From Stemphylium vesicarium (taxonomy: Eukaryota; Ascomycota; Dothideomycetes; Pleosporales; Pleosporaceae): DNA of 64,000 nt. The stretch covers positions 1 through 64,000 of the forward strand of contig QXCR01000056.1 of the NCBI GenBank assembly GCA_004380135.1, given 5' to 3'. Of the stretch, positions 44,680 to 56,243 are shown piece after piece. Made by a program: the position numbers and the translations under genes. Numbering within the stretch: position 1 is the stretch's first letter; every line of letters starts with the position of its first letter. Below the pieces are notes generated by a model. That model made no database searches. It had not been told where the DNA came from and worked only from the letters and a program-made list of their open reading frames with translations.

Positions 44680-45114
44680 TGGGTGTCGGTATGCGGCATG
44701 GGACGTGCAAGGGGCAAAGCAGCCCAAAGGCCACATGCGGGTAGTGCAGCGGTAGTGTGAACAAGCTCCAACCGCTCGAGTGTGGAGCAGGCGTCGCGGC
44801 TGCAAGTTGATAGCATAAACAAACACGCTTCAGGGCCGTCTTCACGACCTGCATTTGTTCATCTCTTCTCCATTCGTTCGTTTGAGTGTGCTCGCTCGCT
44901 ATTGACCGCCCTCAGCCCTACTTGGGTCACCACCTGAAACTCATCCGGGTCTCTCAGCCTAGAATGAGGTAACCGAGTCGAAGCAATTTAACGACCGTCT
45001 AGCTCCGAGATCCGTCTAGGATTCAACTCACTGCCGAGCAACCTCAACCCTTGCGCATAACTCTCGTAGCGCGCACTGGCCTGTGTTTGCCAACCCTTTT
45101 CATCGCCCACCACC
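44680..45114. other. Intergenic, no gene seen
   Basis: 0.43 kb between two plus-strand genes: ARL2 terminator and promoter/5' UTR of the gelsolin-repeat gene. Confidence 0.55.
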
Positions 45115-48100
45115 ATGTCGTCCGAGGATAAGGAAGTTGACCCTACCGAGTTCGTGCAGCGGATTCGACGCTTGGGCGACCAACGAGACCAGGAAGACGC
45201 CGAGCGCGTGAAGAAATTAGAAGAAGAGCTCATTCAGGGCCGCAGCGAGAGACTAGCGCGACGAGCAGGTTTGTTTTTCTGTCTTTCTGGTCCATCGCTG
45301 GCTTTAGCCTTGGTCGCAGCTGCTGATGTTGTTGTCAAACAGAACGAGCACGCTCAATTTCTCCCGACAAGCCATATACACCGCAATCGCCACGCTCTGC
45401 AGCCGGCACCCCAAAGGCCATACAGGACAAGGCCGCCACCACGCCCGCGCCCACCATGAGTCCTCCGTCCCAAGACGCCGCCCGCGAGGACTCGCTGCAG
45501 CAGCTCACCAGCTCGCCCGCGCTGGCGGCGGTGACGCAGGAAGACGCCGAGCCCAAGAAGCCCGCAACCAGCGCTGCAGCCCTGGGGCGGTCAGGCACAC
45601 TATCGTGGAAGCAGCGCCCGCAGTCCGGCAGCATACGGCGCCCGCTCTCCATGGCAGCGCGCTCCCCCGAACGGCCGTCGTCGAGCAACACGCCTGAAGC
45701 CTCCTCGCCCGAAGCGAACCCCTCGCGAACTTCCATCGCAGCGTCATTAGGCGCCAAGGACCCTGCTTTCTTCCGCCAGACCCCAGACGGAGGAAGGGGA
45801 TCGGCCGCCTTCCGGAAAAACCAAGACGACACCGCCTCAGAGACGGGCTCAATGTCTGGCTCAGTGTCTGGCCGTAGGCAATTACCGGGCATGTCACGCG
45901 AGTCGACCATAGAGCCCGACGTTGGCAGCCCGCCCGCAGAGAGCGTGCGCTCGAGCTCGCCCGGCTCCCGGGGCGGCTCAGTACGCGGCAGCACCATGAT
46001 GAGCAACCGCTTCTCTACCAGCACATCAATCTCGGGTGGCGACTCAGAATCAGCAAGCAAGGGAAGGACACCTCTGCCGGTGCTGGAATCCCAAAAGTTT
46101 GCCCCGCCATCTGAGCAGGGCTCGTCAGTCGACGGTGGAGACAGCGAACGCGCGGCACGCGGACTCGCCATGTCGCCGACACAAGGGAGGATATCGCCAG
46201 AGCGTGAGCGATCGGCATCGCCAACAAAGGGCATGGGTGGCTTCGTGCAGAGCGCCATGCTCAAGCGCAGCGACAGCGTGAGCAAGCGTTGGAGCACCCA
46301 GACACCACCCACCCTGAGCAGGCAAAACTCCACATTGAGCAATCGCGGAAGTGTCTATGGCTCACTTTCCGGCATGGACCGCCCGGTATTGACCAGAGAC
46401 AACTCCATCGAGCCCTCCTCCCGTCCCGCGTCGAGTTACAGCAATGCGACCATTACTGGTGCGGAAAAGGACACAATGAAAGAGGAATTTGCCAAGCCAG
46501 CCTTACCTCGTCACAGCAGGGCCAAGTCGGTCGCGTCGACATTCAGCGACAAAGACGCAGCACTGCAAGACGAAACCTCTCCCCCGAGTCCTTCGAAGCG
46601 ATGGAGCCCCACCAAGTCAAGCTGGTTGGAAAGCGCACTGAGCAAGCCACCAGAGTCGCCCAAGCTGAAGCAAGCCGCCCCCGCCCAGCCCGCGTGGATG
46701 GCTGAGATCAACCGCATCAAGCAACAGCGCAGCAGTGTTGACTTGGGAAGGGGCAGTCCGTTCGGCGAGTCCTCTGGGTCTGGTCGGACATCACCTATCA
46801 AGGACATACAACTGAAGCCCGTAGGCCTCCGGCGGCCTGAGTCCCCCAAGAAAGACGAGCCAGAGTCTCCTAAGAGAATGGAGACACTCAAGGAGCAATC
46901 CCCAAGCCCTGCACAGGTCTTGGCACCAAAGCCCTTGTTCACCAAAAAGGAAGAGCCCAAGCCCTCAGAAGAGACGCCACCCGCTTCTGAAGAACCCGAA
47001 GCCACAGCCGACACCCCTGAGCAGGTTGCCGAGGCTGCGCCTGCACCCAGTCCCACAAAGTCAGCCACACCCCCACCAGCGACCGAGGAGCAACAAGCGG
47101 CGGAAGAGTCCAAGCCCGTAGCATCGAGATTCAAGCAGGATACTGGCCGCGGTCTTCCTGCTGCGAAACCCAAAACGCCGCCGAAGAAAGACTTCCGCGC
47201 TGGACTCAAGTCACGTCAACCAGCTGCTGATAGCTCGAAGAAGGACGAAGTCAATGAATTTCAGAACGTCTTTGGAAGATTGCGAAAGGCAGAAACCAAA
47301 AACTATGTGGCTCCTGATGTCCTTAAAGACAACATCACGCGAGGAAAGGGCGCTCTCAACATCACCGGTGGTCCCAAGCCTACTGTCCGAAAGGATGAAT
47401 TCAGGGAGAGCCTCATCAAAAGGAAATCTACAATCCTTGATAAGGCCCAAGTGGAGGGTTCCGCCTTGCAGAGGTCGGATAGCACATCAAAGCCATCTCC
47501 TCCCACCCCAGAAGCTATTGCAAAGAAGAAAGGGTTGCACCGAGCAGACAGTGAGCCCAAAGTTGCATCTCCACAGAAGGAACAAGACCCCATACCGGAA
47601 GCCTTAGCTAGAAAGAAGAGTCTCGGAGCTGTTCGACCTATCCCGCACGACAAACCTGCGCAACCTGCCCCCTTATTTGCGAAGAAGGAGCCAGCACTGT
47701 CTGGCAAGCTGGCAGGCCGATTCAACCCTGCACTAGCCGGTATGCTCGCTCGAGGCCCGCCGCCTCTGTCGACGAACAAATCTACATCAAGTGCTGAGGT
47801 AGAAGTGTCGCCTACCAGGCCAGCGCAAGAGGAAAAGACCGGCCCTGCACCTGAGCTGCAACACATGACCAAAGGCCGCGCTCGTGGACCCAAGCGAAGG
47901 GCGCCGGCGGCTTCGAAAAAGGCTACCACTGAATCGGAACAGGCTCAAGAGAAGGTACCTACTGCTGCTTCTGTTTCTTTGGTGAATTCCGAGCCTGTCC
48001 TTCCTAGCTCTGAGCCTCCCAAGACTAACGGAAAATCAGAGGAGCGACCAGTAGTCAGGACACCGGTCAGGCAGTCCTCGATTGAGAAGCCTGCTACACC

Positions 48101-50492
48101 AGCCAAGTCAGCACGCATCTCCTCCGGCAACTTCGGGAAAGCCTCTACGCCTGAGCCTCCAAAGAAACCAGAATCACTTGAGCTGAACCGAAGGATTTCT
48201 GGGTCTCAAGCTACCCCTGAACCTCCCAAGAAGCCCGAGTCTCTTGAGCTAAACCAAAGAATTTCTGGGCCCCAGGCTACCCCCGAGCCTCCAAAGAAAC
48301 CAGAATCACTTGAGCTGAATCGGAGGATTTCCGGATCTCAAGCTGCGCCCAAGGCCTCGCCTAGACCAGAGTCTATCAGTTCACCAAAACTCTCGTCACC
48401 GGGGATTCCTAAGAAGCCAACGTCGGCCGAATTCGAGAGGCGAATCTCTGGGTCACATAACACTCCACAAAAGTCCCCGCTGCCAGCCCAGGTTGAAACA
48501 CCAAAGTCGATCTCATCATCACCATCTCCCCACTCCCGATTTTCACGCCCACTGCCTACCTTGCCGAACAAGCCAGCAACAGAGAGCCCTAGATCAACAC
48601 CACTTAGAGAGATTTCAACCCCCAACGTGGAAGTCTCAAAAGCAACAGATGAAGCCTCGCCTGAGAAGACGACGTTCTCTTCCGTCAAGAGTGCCAGCTC
48701 TCTGTGGGGCCGACCATCCGCATCTTCATCGCCGGCGCCAGCGAGAGTAAGGTCACCGATCAAGCTTCCGACTCAGGCAGACGAACAAGCTGCAATGAAA
48801 GACGCTGGTCTCATTCCCTCGCCCGAGGCAGAGTCGAAGGCTCTGCCCAACCCTCCCCAATCAGCCTCTTCGTCGCATGTCGAGGCCAAACCTCTGCCAC
48901 CGAAGCCAAAGCCTGCTGGCCTGGGCTTTAGCTTGGGAAGCCTAGGTGGATTTGTTGCATCCAGGTCACGGGAGTCAAGCCCTCAACTGCCTAAGAACGC
49001 GCCCATATCACCACCAGGTAGCGCAAGCAGACCTTTTTCGGAACCCTCTATTGCATCGCCAACCCCAAAAAAGAATGATGGAATGTTTGCCGACTTCTTC
49101 GATGAAGCCCCTGTCACAGAAGGCCAGCTTCCGGAGAACATCGACACGATGCTGACACTCAAGTCACCACCACTTGACCTCGGTCCTTCCGGAAAGATAC
49201 GTACCTTGCGCAAGCAGATACAAGAAGTGACAAGCGACGGAAAGCTTTCGCCGATCCCAATGCAAGAAGAACATATCCTGTTCCAGGACTCGATGTATCT
49301 GTGTACGCACGTTTACGGAGATTCCAAGGGTGGCAAGGACACCGATGTCTACCTATGGGCCGGTAACAGCGTACCAGAGCCAACAGTGGAAGACGTCCAA
49401 GTATTCGCGAAGAACTACGCGCGTCAGAACCAGGGCAGGTTGCTGATCATCCGACAAGGCCAAGAGACGCCTAACTTCTTCGAAGCTTTGGGTGGCATCG
49501 TCATCACAAGGCGTGGATCAAAGCCTGCACCAAAAGAGTTCATGCTATGTGGTCGTCGCCATATCGGGCACCTTGCGTTCGATGAAGTCGACTTCTCGCT
49601 CAAGAGCTTATGTTCCGCTTTCCCTTACCTGATCTCCACCTCGGCAGGCAAAGTCTATCTCTGGAAGGGCCGTGGCTGCTCCGCTGAAGAGGTTTCTGGT
49701 GCCCGTTTGATGGGTATGGATCTGGCGCCCACTGGTGATTACAACGAGATCGACGAAGGCGCCGAGCCCCAGGCGTTCCTTAATAACACCTTCCCACCTT
49801 CCCTGGTTCCTTCCAAGGGCCCCGCCATCCCCCGCTCAGCAGACCACTGGCGCTACAAAGCCACCTCCGACAAGTACCGCGTACGTCTCTACAAGGTTGA
49901 ACAAACGACTGGCCAACCGGCAGGCTGGGGCCAAGCACTCCAGGTGAGCAGCTCCTTTTTCGCGCCGCTGCTACGAAGACCATCTTGGAACGCTGCTGAA
50001 CAAAGGCCACAGACGCCACTCACGCCCAAATCTCCCCAGGGTGCTGTGAAGACGGAGATCAAAGAGATTATGCCTTTCTCGCAGAGGGACCTGGAGCCGG
50101 AGAACATCTACGTTCTTGATGCCTTCTTTGAGATGTACATGTAAGTCTTGATATTGCTTCCTCAGCAGTGAGGGCAAATTATCATCATGAACGTCATGCT
50201 AATACACAGCAGTATCATTGGCCCCTTGTCTCGTACTCAAGCACCCGCGTTCTCTACTGCCCTCATGTTCGCGCAGGCATATGGCATGCTCGCTGTGTCC
50301 GAAGAGGATCGTCCGTTCATGCCAGTCACTACGGTCGTCTTAGAAGGCGTTCCTCGCGATATGAAGGTTCTGTTCAGACATTGGGATGATAAGCTCATCC
50401 CCGCAGCCGGACTGATGAGCGGAAAGCTCGGAAGGGGGAAGAGCTTGAGGATTGTGGGGCTAGAGAAGGCTATTGAAGCTACACGGCAATAG
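45115..50492 (+). CDS. Giant disordered protein with C-terminal gelsolin repeats (DUF4045 plus gelsolin type)
   Basis: Exons 45115-45268, 45343-50140 and 50213-50492 give 1743 aa. It starts with an acidic/basic helix (DPTEFVQRIRRLGDQRDQED, LARRAERARSISPDKP). About 1250 residues rich in Ser, Pro, Lys and Glu follow, with repeated phosphosite-like SP/TP motifs, short EFQNVFGRLRKAETKNYV and ARGPPPL-type motifs, and a 22-residue tandem repeat. The C-terminal ~400 residues form gelsolin-like repeats: LFQDSMYLCTHVYGDSKGGK, DVYLWAGNSVPEPTVEDVQV, LLIIRQGQETPNFFEALGG, then KVYLWKGRGCSAEEVSGARL and a last repeat split by intron 2 (NIYVLDAFFEMY, IIIGPLSRTQAPAFSTALMF). Fungal proteins of this layout are thought to bind or sever actin. 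Exon 3 restores the final helix. Its acceptor is a tandem CAGCAG. Confidence 0.88.
48147..48344 (+). repeat. Three tandem 66-bp units (22 residues each)
   Basis: Units at 48147-48212, 48213-48278 and 48279-48344 code TPEPPKKPESLELNRRISGS plus QA, varying at a few residues. A degenerate further relative (KPTSAEFERRISGS) occurs about 85 bp downstream. Each unit has a PPKKP basic-proline motif and a RRIS site resembling a PKA consensus. Synonymous differences between units show the array is not very recent. Confidence 0.92.
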
Positions 50493-52446
50493 GCTGGTGG
50501 CTCCCATGATAGGTACGGTCACTATGTGCATAGTGGCGTTTCTTTTCGGGCGGCGTTGATGGTAAGCGGCATTTCTGGGTGTTTTCGATTCGTCGTACAT
50601 ATCTTATGCTTGCATATATTTGGTGGCGGATGCATCGGGCTGGCGTTGTCACGGCGTCATTACGGGACCGGCCTTTTGGCTGATGAAAAGTCCCCTGCTT
50701 TCCAGTGCTCATGCGGCAACCTTTCAATCAACTCGATCAAACATGTTCATAAACAATGACCTCTTGTGGACTATGTGCACATCTTTGCTCACGATTAACG
50801 ACGATAGACGAGATGATGCGTAATCTAGACCGCCCCGACGCTTTTGTCGGTGAGTTATAAGGGTGTGGGCGAGACATGTTCTAGAAAAATTTCGGAGATG
50901 AGGGCTGTTTCTGGTGTGGGTACATTCCATGTTTCATCGACTGCAGACAACACACATCTGCCCGCGCCACAGCCGTGCCCTCTCCGAAGCCTGCGGTGTC
51001 GTGGGCAAGAGTCTAGATCGATCAAGCCGCGATTCAAGGGTGTCTTTGTCATTCTTCCAGAACATCTCGCAAGCTCCCTCTCCCGCAATCAATCTCGTCG
51101 ACAGATTTACGGCAGAAAGTGACTCGTACATGAACTGGAAACGTCATGGACTATGGCTGTTTCATGCGTATGAGAGCCCACTCACTGTATCTATCCGAGA
51201 AACAAGAGCAAGCAAGGCGGCGGAATGGTCAATGCCGCGAGGCTTGTTTCAAGGCGCATTGCTTCGTGAGTCGTGATGTCAACCGCACCTGGGCAGCGTG
51301 CGTCCCTGATTGACCGTGCGCGAAACAATCGCACGCCACCACCCCGCACTGCAAGTTATACCATGGGCTATACCACCGTCGTCAACGCGCATACAGTCGG
51401 CGTCTCCCTATCTAGCGATGTCGAGTAGCGTACCTTTTGCCCGTAGAGAGGCTAAAGAGAAGGTTTTCGCAGCGGGATTCCCGCCCGAACACAGTCAGCG
51501 AAGCCGCATGACAGGACAAGGCGGTACATGTCAACGCCCTTCATCTGTCAGGAACGGCATCAGTGCAGCCAGTGGTGTTAGTTTCCAACATATAGCCACC
51601 GGCATGACCGTCTCGCGGACAAGGGATACGGGGGTGACCCAGGCAAGCAACCCAAGCCTTTTTCCAAGCCTTTTGCCGAGGGAAATAAGCTCGTCGATCC
51701 ATGCATGAGAGAGGTGTTGATGCACACAACCACGTAGAACAGCTCTTGTATGTCTCTGGTATTGCATTTTTGTACCTGTGAAAATCAGATCTCACTAGAA
51801 TAGATGCAGCAATTACACAATTGATGTCCGTGGCGATCTGATCAGAAGGACATCTCTGCCCATACAACCACTCTTCACCACAATGGCCAGCAGGCCTTCA
51901 GGACTGTAATAGCTCGCAGTTCTGTGTTTCCTTCCCCACAAAACACTCTAATAATCACCCGTAGCTTGATGGAGCTTTATTAATGCCGGGGTCCTGGCTT
52001 CATCTCACTGCCGCCGTGACTGGTGGGAAACATGGGTTTGGGAAGCCGGGGCTAACGGTAGATTCGGCGCTAAAGTTTCGTGGCGGCGCAGCGGAGTGAC
52101 AATGCTGCCAGTCGGACGAGGCGACTAGGTCAAGGGTGAAGGGAAGGCATGTGAGTTGTCGCTATACCCGGCGATGCGAAGATTGAGGAGGTGACCCGTT
52201 TGAAACAATGGGCAATATGTTTTGGTGGCCATGTGTATAGACGAGAACAGCCTTTTAACCGTTGTACAGTATATAGATGGATGGGGTTCAAGGCTGATAG
52301 CTTTCTTCACCCAAGCAAGTCTTGATATCTCTTCAGTACTCAACAGTAACATCTTCACTTCTTCTCTCGTTCGCTCTTTGCACTCGCTCTTTCCACCAAC
52401 GAAACCCACTTTCTCTTCACCACCAACAAAACCACCCACTATCAAA
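50493..52446. other. Intergenic, no gene seen
   Basis: 1.95 kb upstream of the xylanase. ORFs up to 132 codons (51310-51708) show no recognisable domain. The right 500 bp contains the xylanase promoter, with TATATA at 52270-52275. Confidence 0.55.
51986..52055 (+). promoter_or_regulatory. Candidate XlnR and CreA sites upstream of xylanase
   Basis: GGCTAA at 52050-52055 fits the XlnR/Xyr1 consensus GGCTAR, and CCGGGG at 51986-51991 and 52046-52051 fits the CreA consensus SYGGRG. The second CreA-like site overlaps the XlnR-like site by two bases. They lie about 390-460 bp before the ATG. Short motifs occur by chance, so this is suggestive only, but xylan induction and glucose repression of GH11 genes through these factors is established in other fungi. 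Confidence 0.4.
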
Positions 52447-53174
52447 ATGGTTGCTTTCAGCTCTCTCTTCTTGGGCCTCTCTGCCATTGCTGGTACCGTC
52501 TTTGCGGCTCCCACGGCCGACATGCCTGACTTTGAGCTCAACGCTCAGTCCAAGGCCCTCTCCGCCCGCCAGGACTACAACCAGAACTACAAGACGAGTG
52601 GCAACGTTCAGTTCAGCCCCAAGAACAACGGCTACTCCGTCAACTTCTCCAACGCCGGCGACTTTGTCGTAGGAAAGGGCTGGAACAAGGGAACCACCAG
52701 GTAAGCAAAAAAACCCCACACTCCCCTTCCCCCGATGATCTGACTGACCGCCCCAACAGGAAGATCAACTTCCAAGGCTCCACCCAGGCCCAAGCTGGCA
52801 CAGTCCTCGTCTCCGTCTACGGCTGGACCACCAACCCGCTCGTTGAGTACTACGTGCAAGAGTACACGTCCAACGGCAGCGGCTCTGCGCAAGGCCAGAA
52901 GATGGGCCAGGTTACCTGCGACGGCTCCGTCTACGACATCTGGAAGCACACCCAGGTCAACCAGCCGTCCATCCAGGGTACCACCACTTTCACCCAGTAC
53001 ATCAGCAACCGCGTCAACAAGAGGCCTGGCAGCGGCACTGTTACCACCAAGTGCCACTTTGATGCTTGGGCTAAGCTCGGTATGAACCTCGGTACGCACA
53101 ACTACCAGACTTTGAGTACCGAGGGTTGGGGCAATGCTGCCGGAAAGAGCCAGTACACTGTTACTGGTTCATAG
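52447..53174 (+). CDS. Endo-beta-1,4-xylanase, GH11
   Basis: Exons 52447-52700 and 52760-53174 give 222 aa. The signal peptide is residues 1-20 (cut at FAAPT) and a propeptide probably ends at the dibasic-like site near Arg41. The jelly-roll domain has NGYSVNFSN, VGKGWN, LVSVYGWTTNPLVEYYV with nucleophile Glu114, the thumb region QPSIQGTTTFTQYISNR, and STEGWGN with acid/base Glu206. Length and both catalytic glutamates match family 11, with no extra carbohydrate-binding module. It hydrolyses xylan of plant cell walls outside the cell. Confidence 0.97.
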
Positions 53175-53888
53175 ATTTCCCCCTGTTTTCAGAGGGTATT
53201 GAGATGGAGGTGAATGGAGATCGAAGCTCAGGCTCGCTGGCGCAATCCAGTGAGACGGACAAGATTTTGACTGGGAGTGGAGTAGAGTTTCTTGTTGTTG
53301 CTTTTTACTTCTCTTCTTTTGGGTCTTGATAGACTCGCGCATGTACATATTGCACTTTTTGCACAGAATCTTATCTTTGGTCTGTCGGTCTTGAAGACTG
53401 ACAGCGAAAAAAACGTGTTCCGTTTGGCTTGCTTGTGACTGGCTTGGCAGCCTTGGTTTAGTTTGTCTAAATCTATTTCCAACGGCGTGTCACAGCTAAT
53501 CCGCTCGCGTGCATTTGAAGTGGCTTGCTCCTAAAAATGCTTGCGCATGCCAAATGAGCTGTCGGTGGATTGTGCCTTCATTGATTCTTGGTAGATATGC
53601 GGGCTCCAACACTACATGTAGCTCACCCATGTGCCTCAGTGTATAACATCTTTACCTTCAACTCAGCTCCTCAGAGCCAATCCAGAGCGACACTAGTTTA
53701 TATGGGAGAGCCGTGATGCAGTGATACCTGCAGCGGACACGACATGATCTCAACAATTTTATTATCGTGATTTCCGATGCGGCTCAACGGTAAGACGGGT
53801 GCTGACCTACAGAAGTGCTGATCATAGTCTGCAATGATGAACTTGACACCCATCTTTCCTCGTATTGGTACGACGGACATCTTTCGCA
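53175..53888. other. Intergenic, no gene seen
   Basis: 0.7 kb containing the xylanase 3' region and the promoter of the next plus-strand gene. No ORF with recognisable features. Confidence 0.55.
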
Positions 53889-54710
53889 ATGGCAGATGCA
53901 CCACAAGTAGCATATACCCACTCTGATCTCCAAGTCGATCGTTCCAGCGAACAACCCCATCTAACGTACCAGTACCATCAAAGTCCTGAGCCGTCACCTG
54001 TTCATTCCCCCTGGCCGGCCAAGGCAGCAGTCGTGGAGAGCGACGCCAACGACAAGGCCTTGCCGAAGACGTCGACGATTCTGGGTTTGCGGCGAAGGCA
54101 ATTTTGGACTCTCCTCGTGCTTGCAATACTCCTGATTGGCGGTACGATAGGTGGTAGCGTTGGGGGAGTGCTGGCGGTACAGAAGGCAGGGTATGACAAA
54201 GATATGATCTATCAGCATGCCACTGACAACGCGAACAGAACTGATGATGCATCCTTGATATCCGCTGCGGCCACGGAAACTAAGTCAGTACATCATACAT
54301 CATTAGCCCTTGCCTCCAACGATGTTGTCGTGGCATCATCACCCACTGTTACCGGCACTTCAACCTATCCTTTACCAGATAACGCTACGCCCATAATCGA
54401 CAATTCGTGTCCGCCAACACTCCGATCATACAACAGCAAGCTATACGACTGCATAGCAGAGAGGAATGCAGTCGAGGTCGGGGACATTATCGCTTTTCTG
54501 GCGTACACTATGCAGCAGTGCGTGGAAGCTTGTAGTAACATGAATGTCATCGCGGGCTCTGTCAAATGTCGGGCTGTTGCGATGACGAATGATGTGGCCT
54601 ATGAGTTTGACAATAGCATAGCGGCAAATTGCTGGCTGAAGAGTGCGTCTCAGCCGAGTCAGCAGATGGATAACGCGACTCTGGCCGTGTTGATTACAGA
54701 TGGGGAGTGA
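53889..54710 (+). CDS. Single-pass membrane protein with Cys-containing outer domain, unknown function
   Basis: Intronless, 273 aa from ATG 53889. A polar N-terminal tail of about 68 residues ends in LRRR, followed by one membrane helix (QFWTLLVLAILLIGGTIGGS, residues about 71-97) with a glycine-rich GGTIGGSVGG pattern. The positive-inside rule puts the C-terminal part outside. That part has Ser/Thr-rich linker sequence and a domain with six Cys (SCPP, YDC, QQCVEAC, VKC, NCW) resembling small fungal PAN/WSC-like ectodomains, though I cannot assign it. Such proteins are frequent in Dothideomycetes; a wall or surface role is inference. Confidence 0.8.
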   Translation: MADAPQVAYTHSDLQVDRSSEQPHLTYQYHQSPEPSPVHSPWPAKAAVVESDANDKALPKTSTILGLRRRQFWTLLVLAILLIGGTIGGSVGGVLAVQKAGYDKDMIYQHATDNANRTDDASLISAAATETKSVHHTSLALASNDVVVASSPTVTGTSTYPLPDNATPIIDNSCPPTLRSYNSKLYDCIAERNAVEVGDIIAFLAYTMQQCVEACSNMNVIAGSVKCRAVAMTNDVAYEFDNSIAANCWLKSASQPSQQMDNATLAVLITDGE

Positions 54711-54964
54711 TGGTGTTGTGCAGTATACCTGTGAGCAGCTTGTAAGCATGAAGTAGTTTCTTCAATCATGACATGTGCCTGAATATGATGGTGATGTTAG
54801 TGTTGGTGCTGGTTGGGTGATGGCAAGTCCGGTGGTCCGTGTGCACACTAGTCCCGAAACGCCACCTCGCTTAGAAGTCAGTGGGCAGACGCAATAATCG
54901 AAAATCGACGACTTTAGGTTCTGGCTTCCAACGACAACCTCCTACTCACAACACCAACGTCGCC

Positions 54965-55915
54965 ATGGGTAGGGTAATTCGCAACCAGCGTAAGGGTCGC
55001 GGATCCATCTTCACGGCCAACACCCGCCTGAACAAGAACCCCGCCCAGTTCCGCACGCTCGACTTCGTACGTTCCGCCGCCCGCGACACACGTCGATATT
55101 AGACGTAGAAACACACACACTGGGAACGGAGGGCTAACGGGGTACAGGCTGAGCGCAATGGATACATCCGGGGTGTCGTAAAGGAGATTGTCCACGACTC
55201 CGGTCGTGGCGCTCCTCTCGCCCGCGTCTCTTTCCGCAACCCGTACAAGTTCAAGCACAACACCGAGACTTTCATCGCAAACGAGGGCATGTACACTGGC
55301 CAGGTCAGTTTGCAATATTGGACGCATTCCGGTGGAACAATAGACTAACAAGCCCCAAGTTCATCTACGCCGGAAAGAACGCTGCGCTCACCATCGGCAA
55401 CGTCCTTCCCCTCCACTCGGTCCCCGAAGGTACCGTCCTGACCAACGTCGAGGACAAGAACGGTGACCGTGGTGCGCTCGGCCGTACCTCTGGTAACTAC
55501 GTTACCGTCATCGGCCACAACCCCGATGAGGGCAAGACCCGTGTCAAGCTCCCGTCTGGTGCCAAGAAGATCCTCCCCAGCTCATGCCGTGGTATGGTCG
55601 GTATCGTCGCCGGTGGTGGCCGTACAGACAAGCCTCTCATGAAGGCGTCGCGCGCCAAGCACAAGGTACGCACATCCGTCTTGAAACCACACGCGCTCCC
55701 GCTAACAATTGTAGTTCGCTGCCAAGCGCAACAGCTGGCCCAAGACTCGTGGTGTTGCCATGAACCCCGTCGACCATCCTCACGGTGGTGGTAACCACCA
55801 GCATATCGGTAAAGCCTCGACCATCTCCCGATACGCCACCCAGGGTCAAAAGGCCGGTCTCATCGCCGCGCGGAGGACAGGTCTGCTCCGTGGTACTCAG
55901 AAGACAAAGGACTAG
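54965..55915 (+). CDS. RPL2: 60S ribosomal protein L2 (uL2; L8 in animals)
   Basis: Exons 54965-55066, 55148-55303, 55360-55665 and 55715-55915 give 254 aa, the same length as yeast Rpl2. Diagnostic stretches are MGRVIRNQRKGRGSIF, RGAPLARVSFRNPYKFK, SGNYVTVIGHNPDEGKTRVK, LPSSCRGMVGIVAGGGRTDK and the catalytic-centre motif NPVDHPHGGGNHQHIGK, which contains the universally conserved histidine near the peptidyl-transferase centre. All introns are GT-AG and phase 0. It is one of the best-supported genes of the window. Confidence 0.98.
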
Positions 55916-56243
55916 AGTGGTTGTCTGTGATGTGGCGGCGTTTGTCAACGATAGGAACGACGATGATGCGGTCGGTTATTCTCTCCATACCTCTCTATGC
56001 GGGTGGCCGGGCGTTATAACGAAATGGAAACTTCTCGGCAAGCTAGGCTTTTCTACTGTGGCTTGCATGCATGATAGGTTCTTAGGGAATGTGATTCCGA
56101 TAAAAATGCATCTGGTCTTGTACTTTTGACAATACTATGCCCCGCCCACATCGATTTTTCCATCACATCTTCAGCATGTGCATTCGTTGGCTACGCAAAT
56201 ACCTTTGACTTGGCTGAAACCTATTGTCTACTATCTGACATGA
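55916..56243. other. Intergenic between convergent RPL2 and APC4
   Basis: A 328-bp gap between two stop codons. It should contain both terminators; nothing else is visible. Confidence 0.6.

Noticed and set aside
45335..46342. 335-codon minus-strand ORF
   Set aside because: Shadow of the Ser/Pro-rich gelsolin gene; no splice or domain support.
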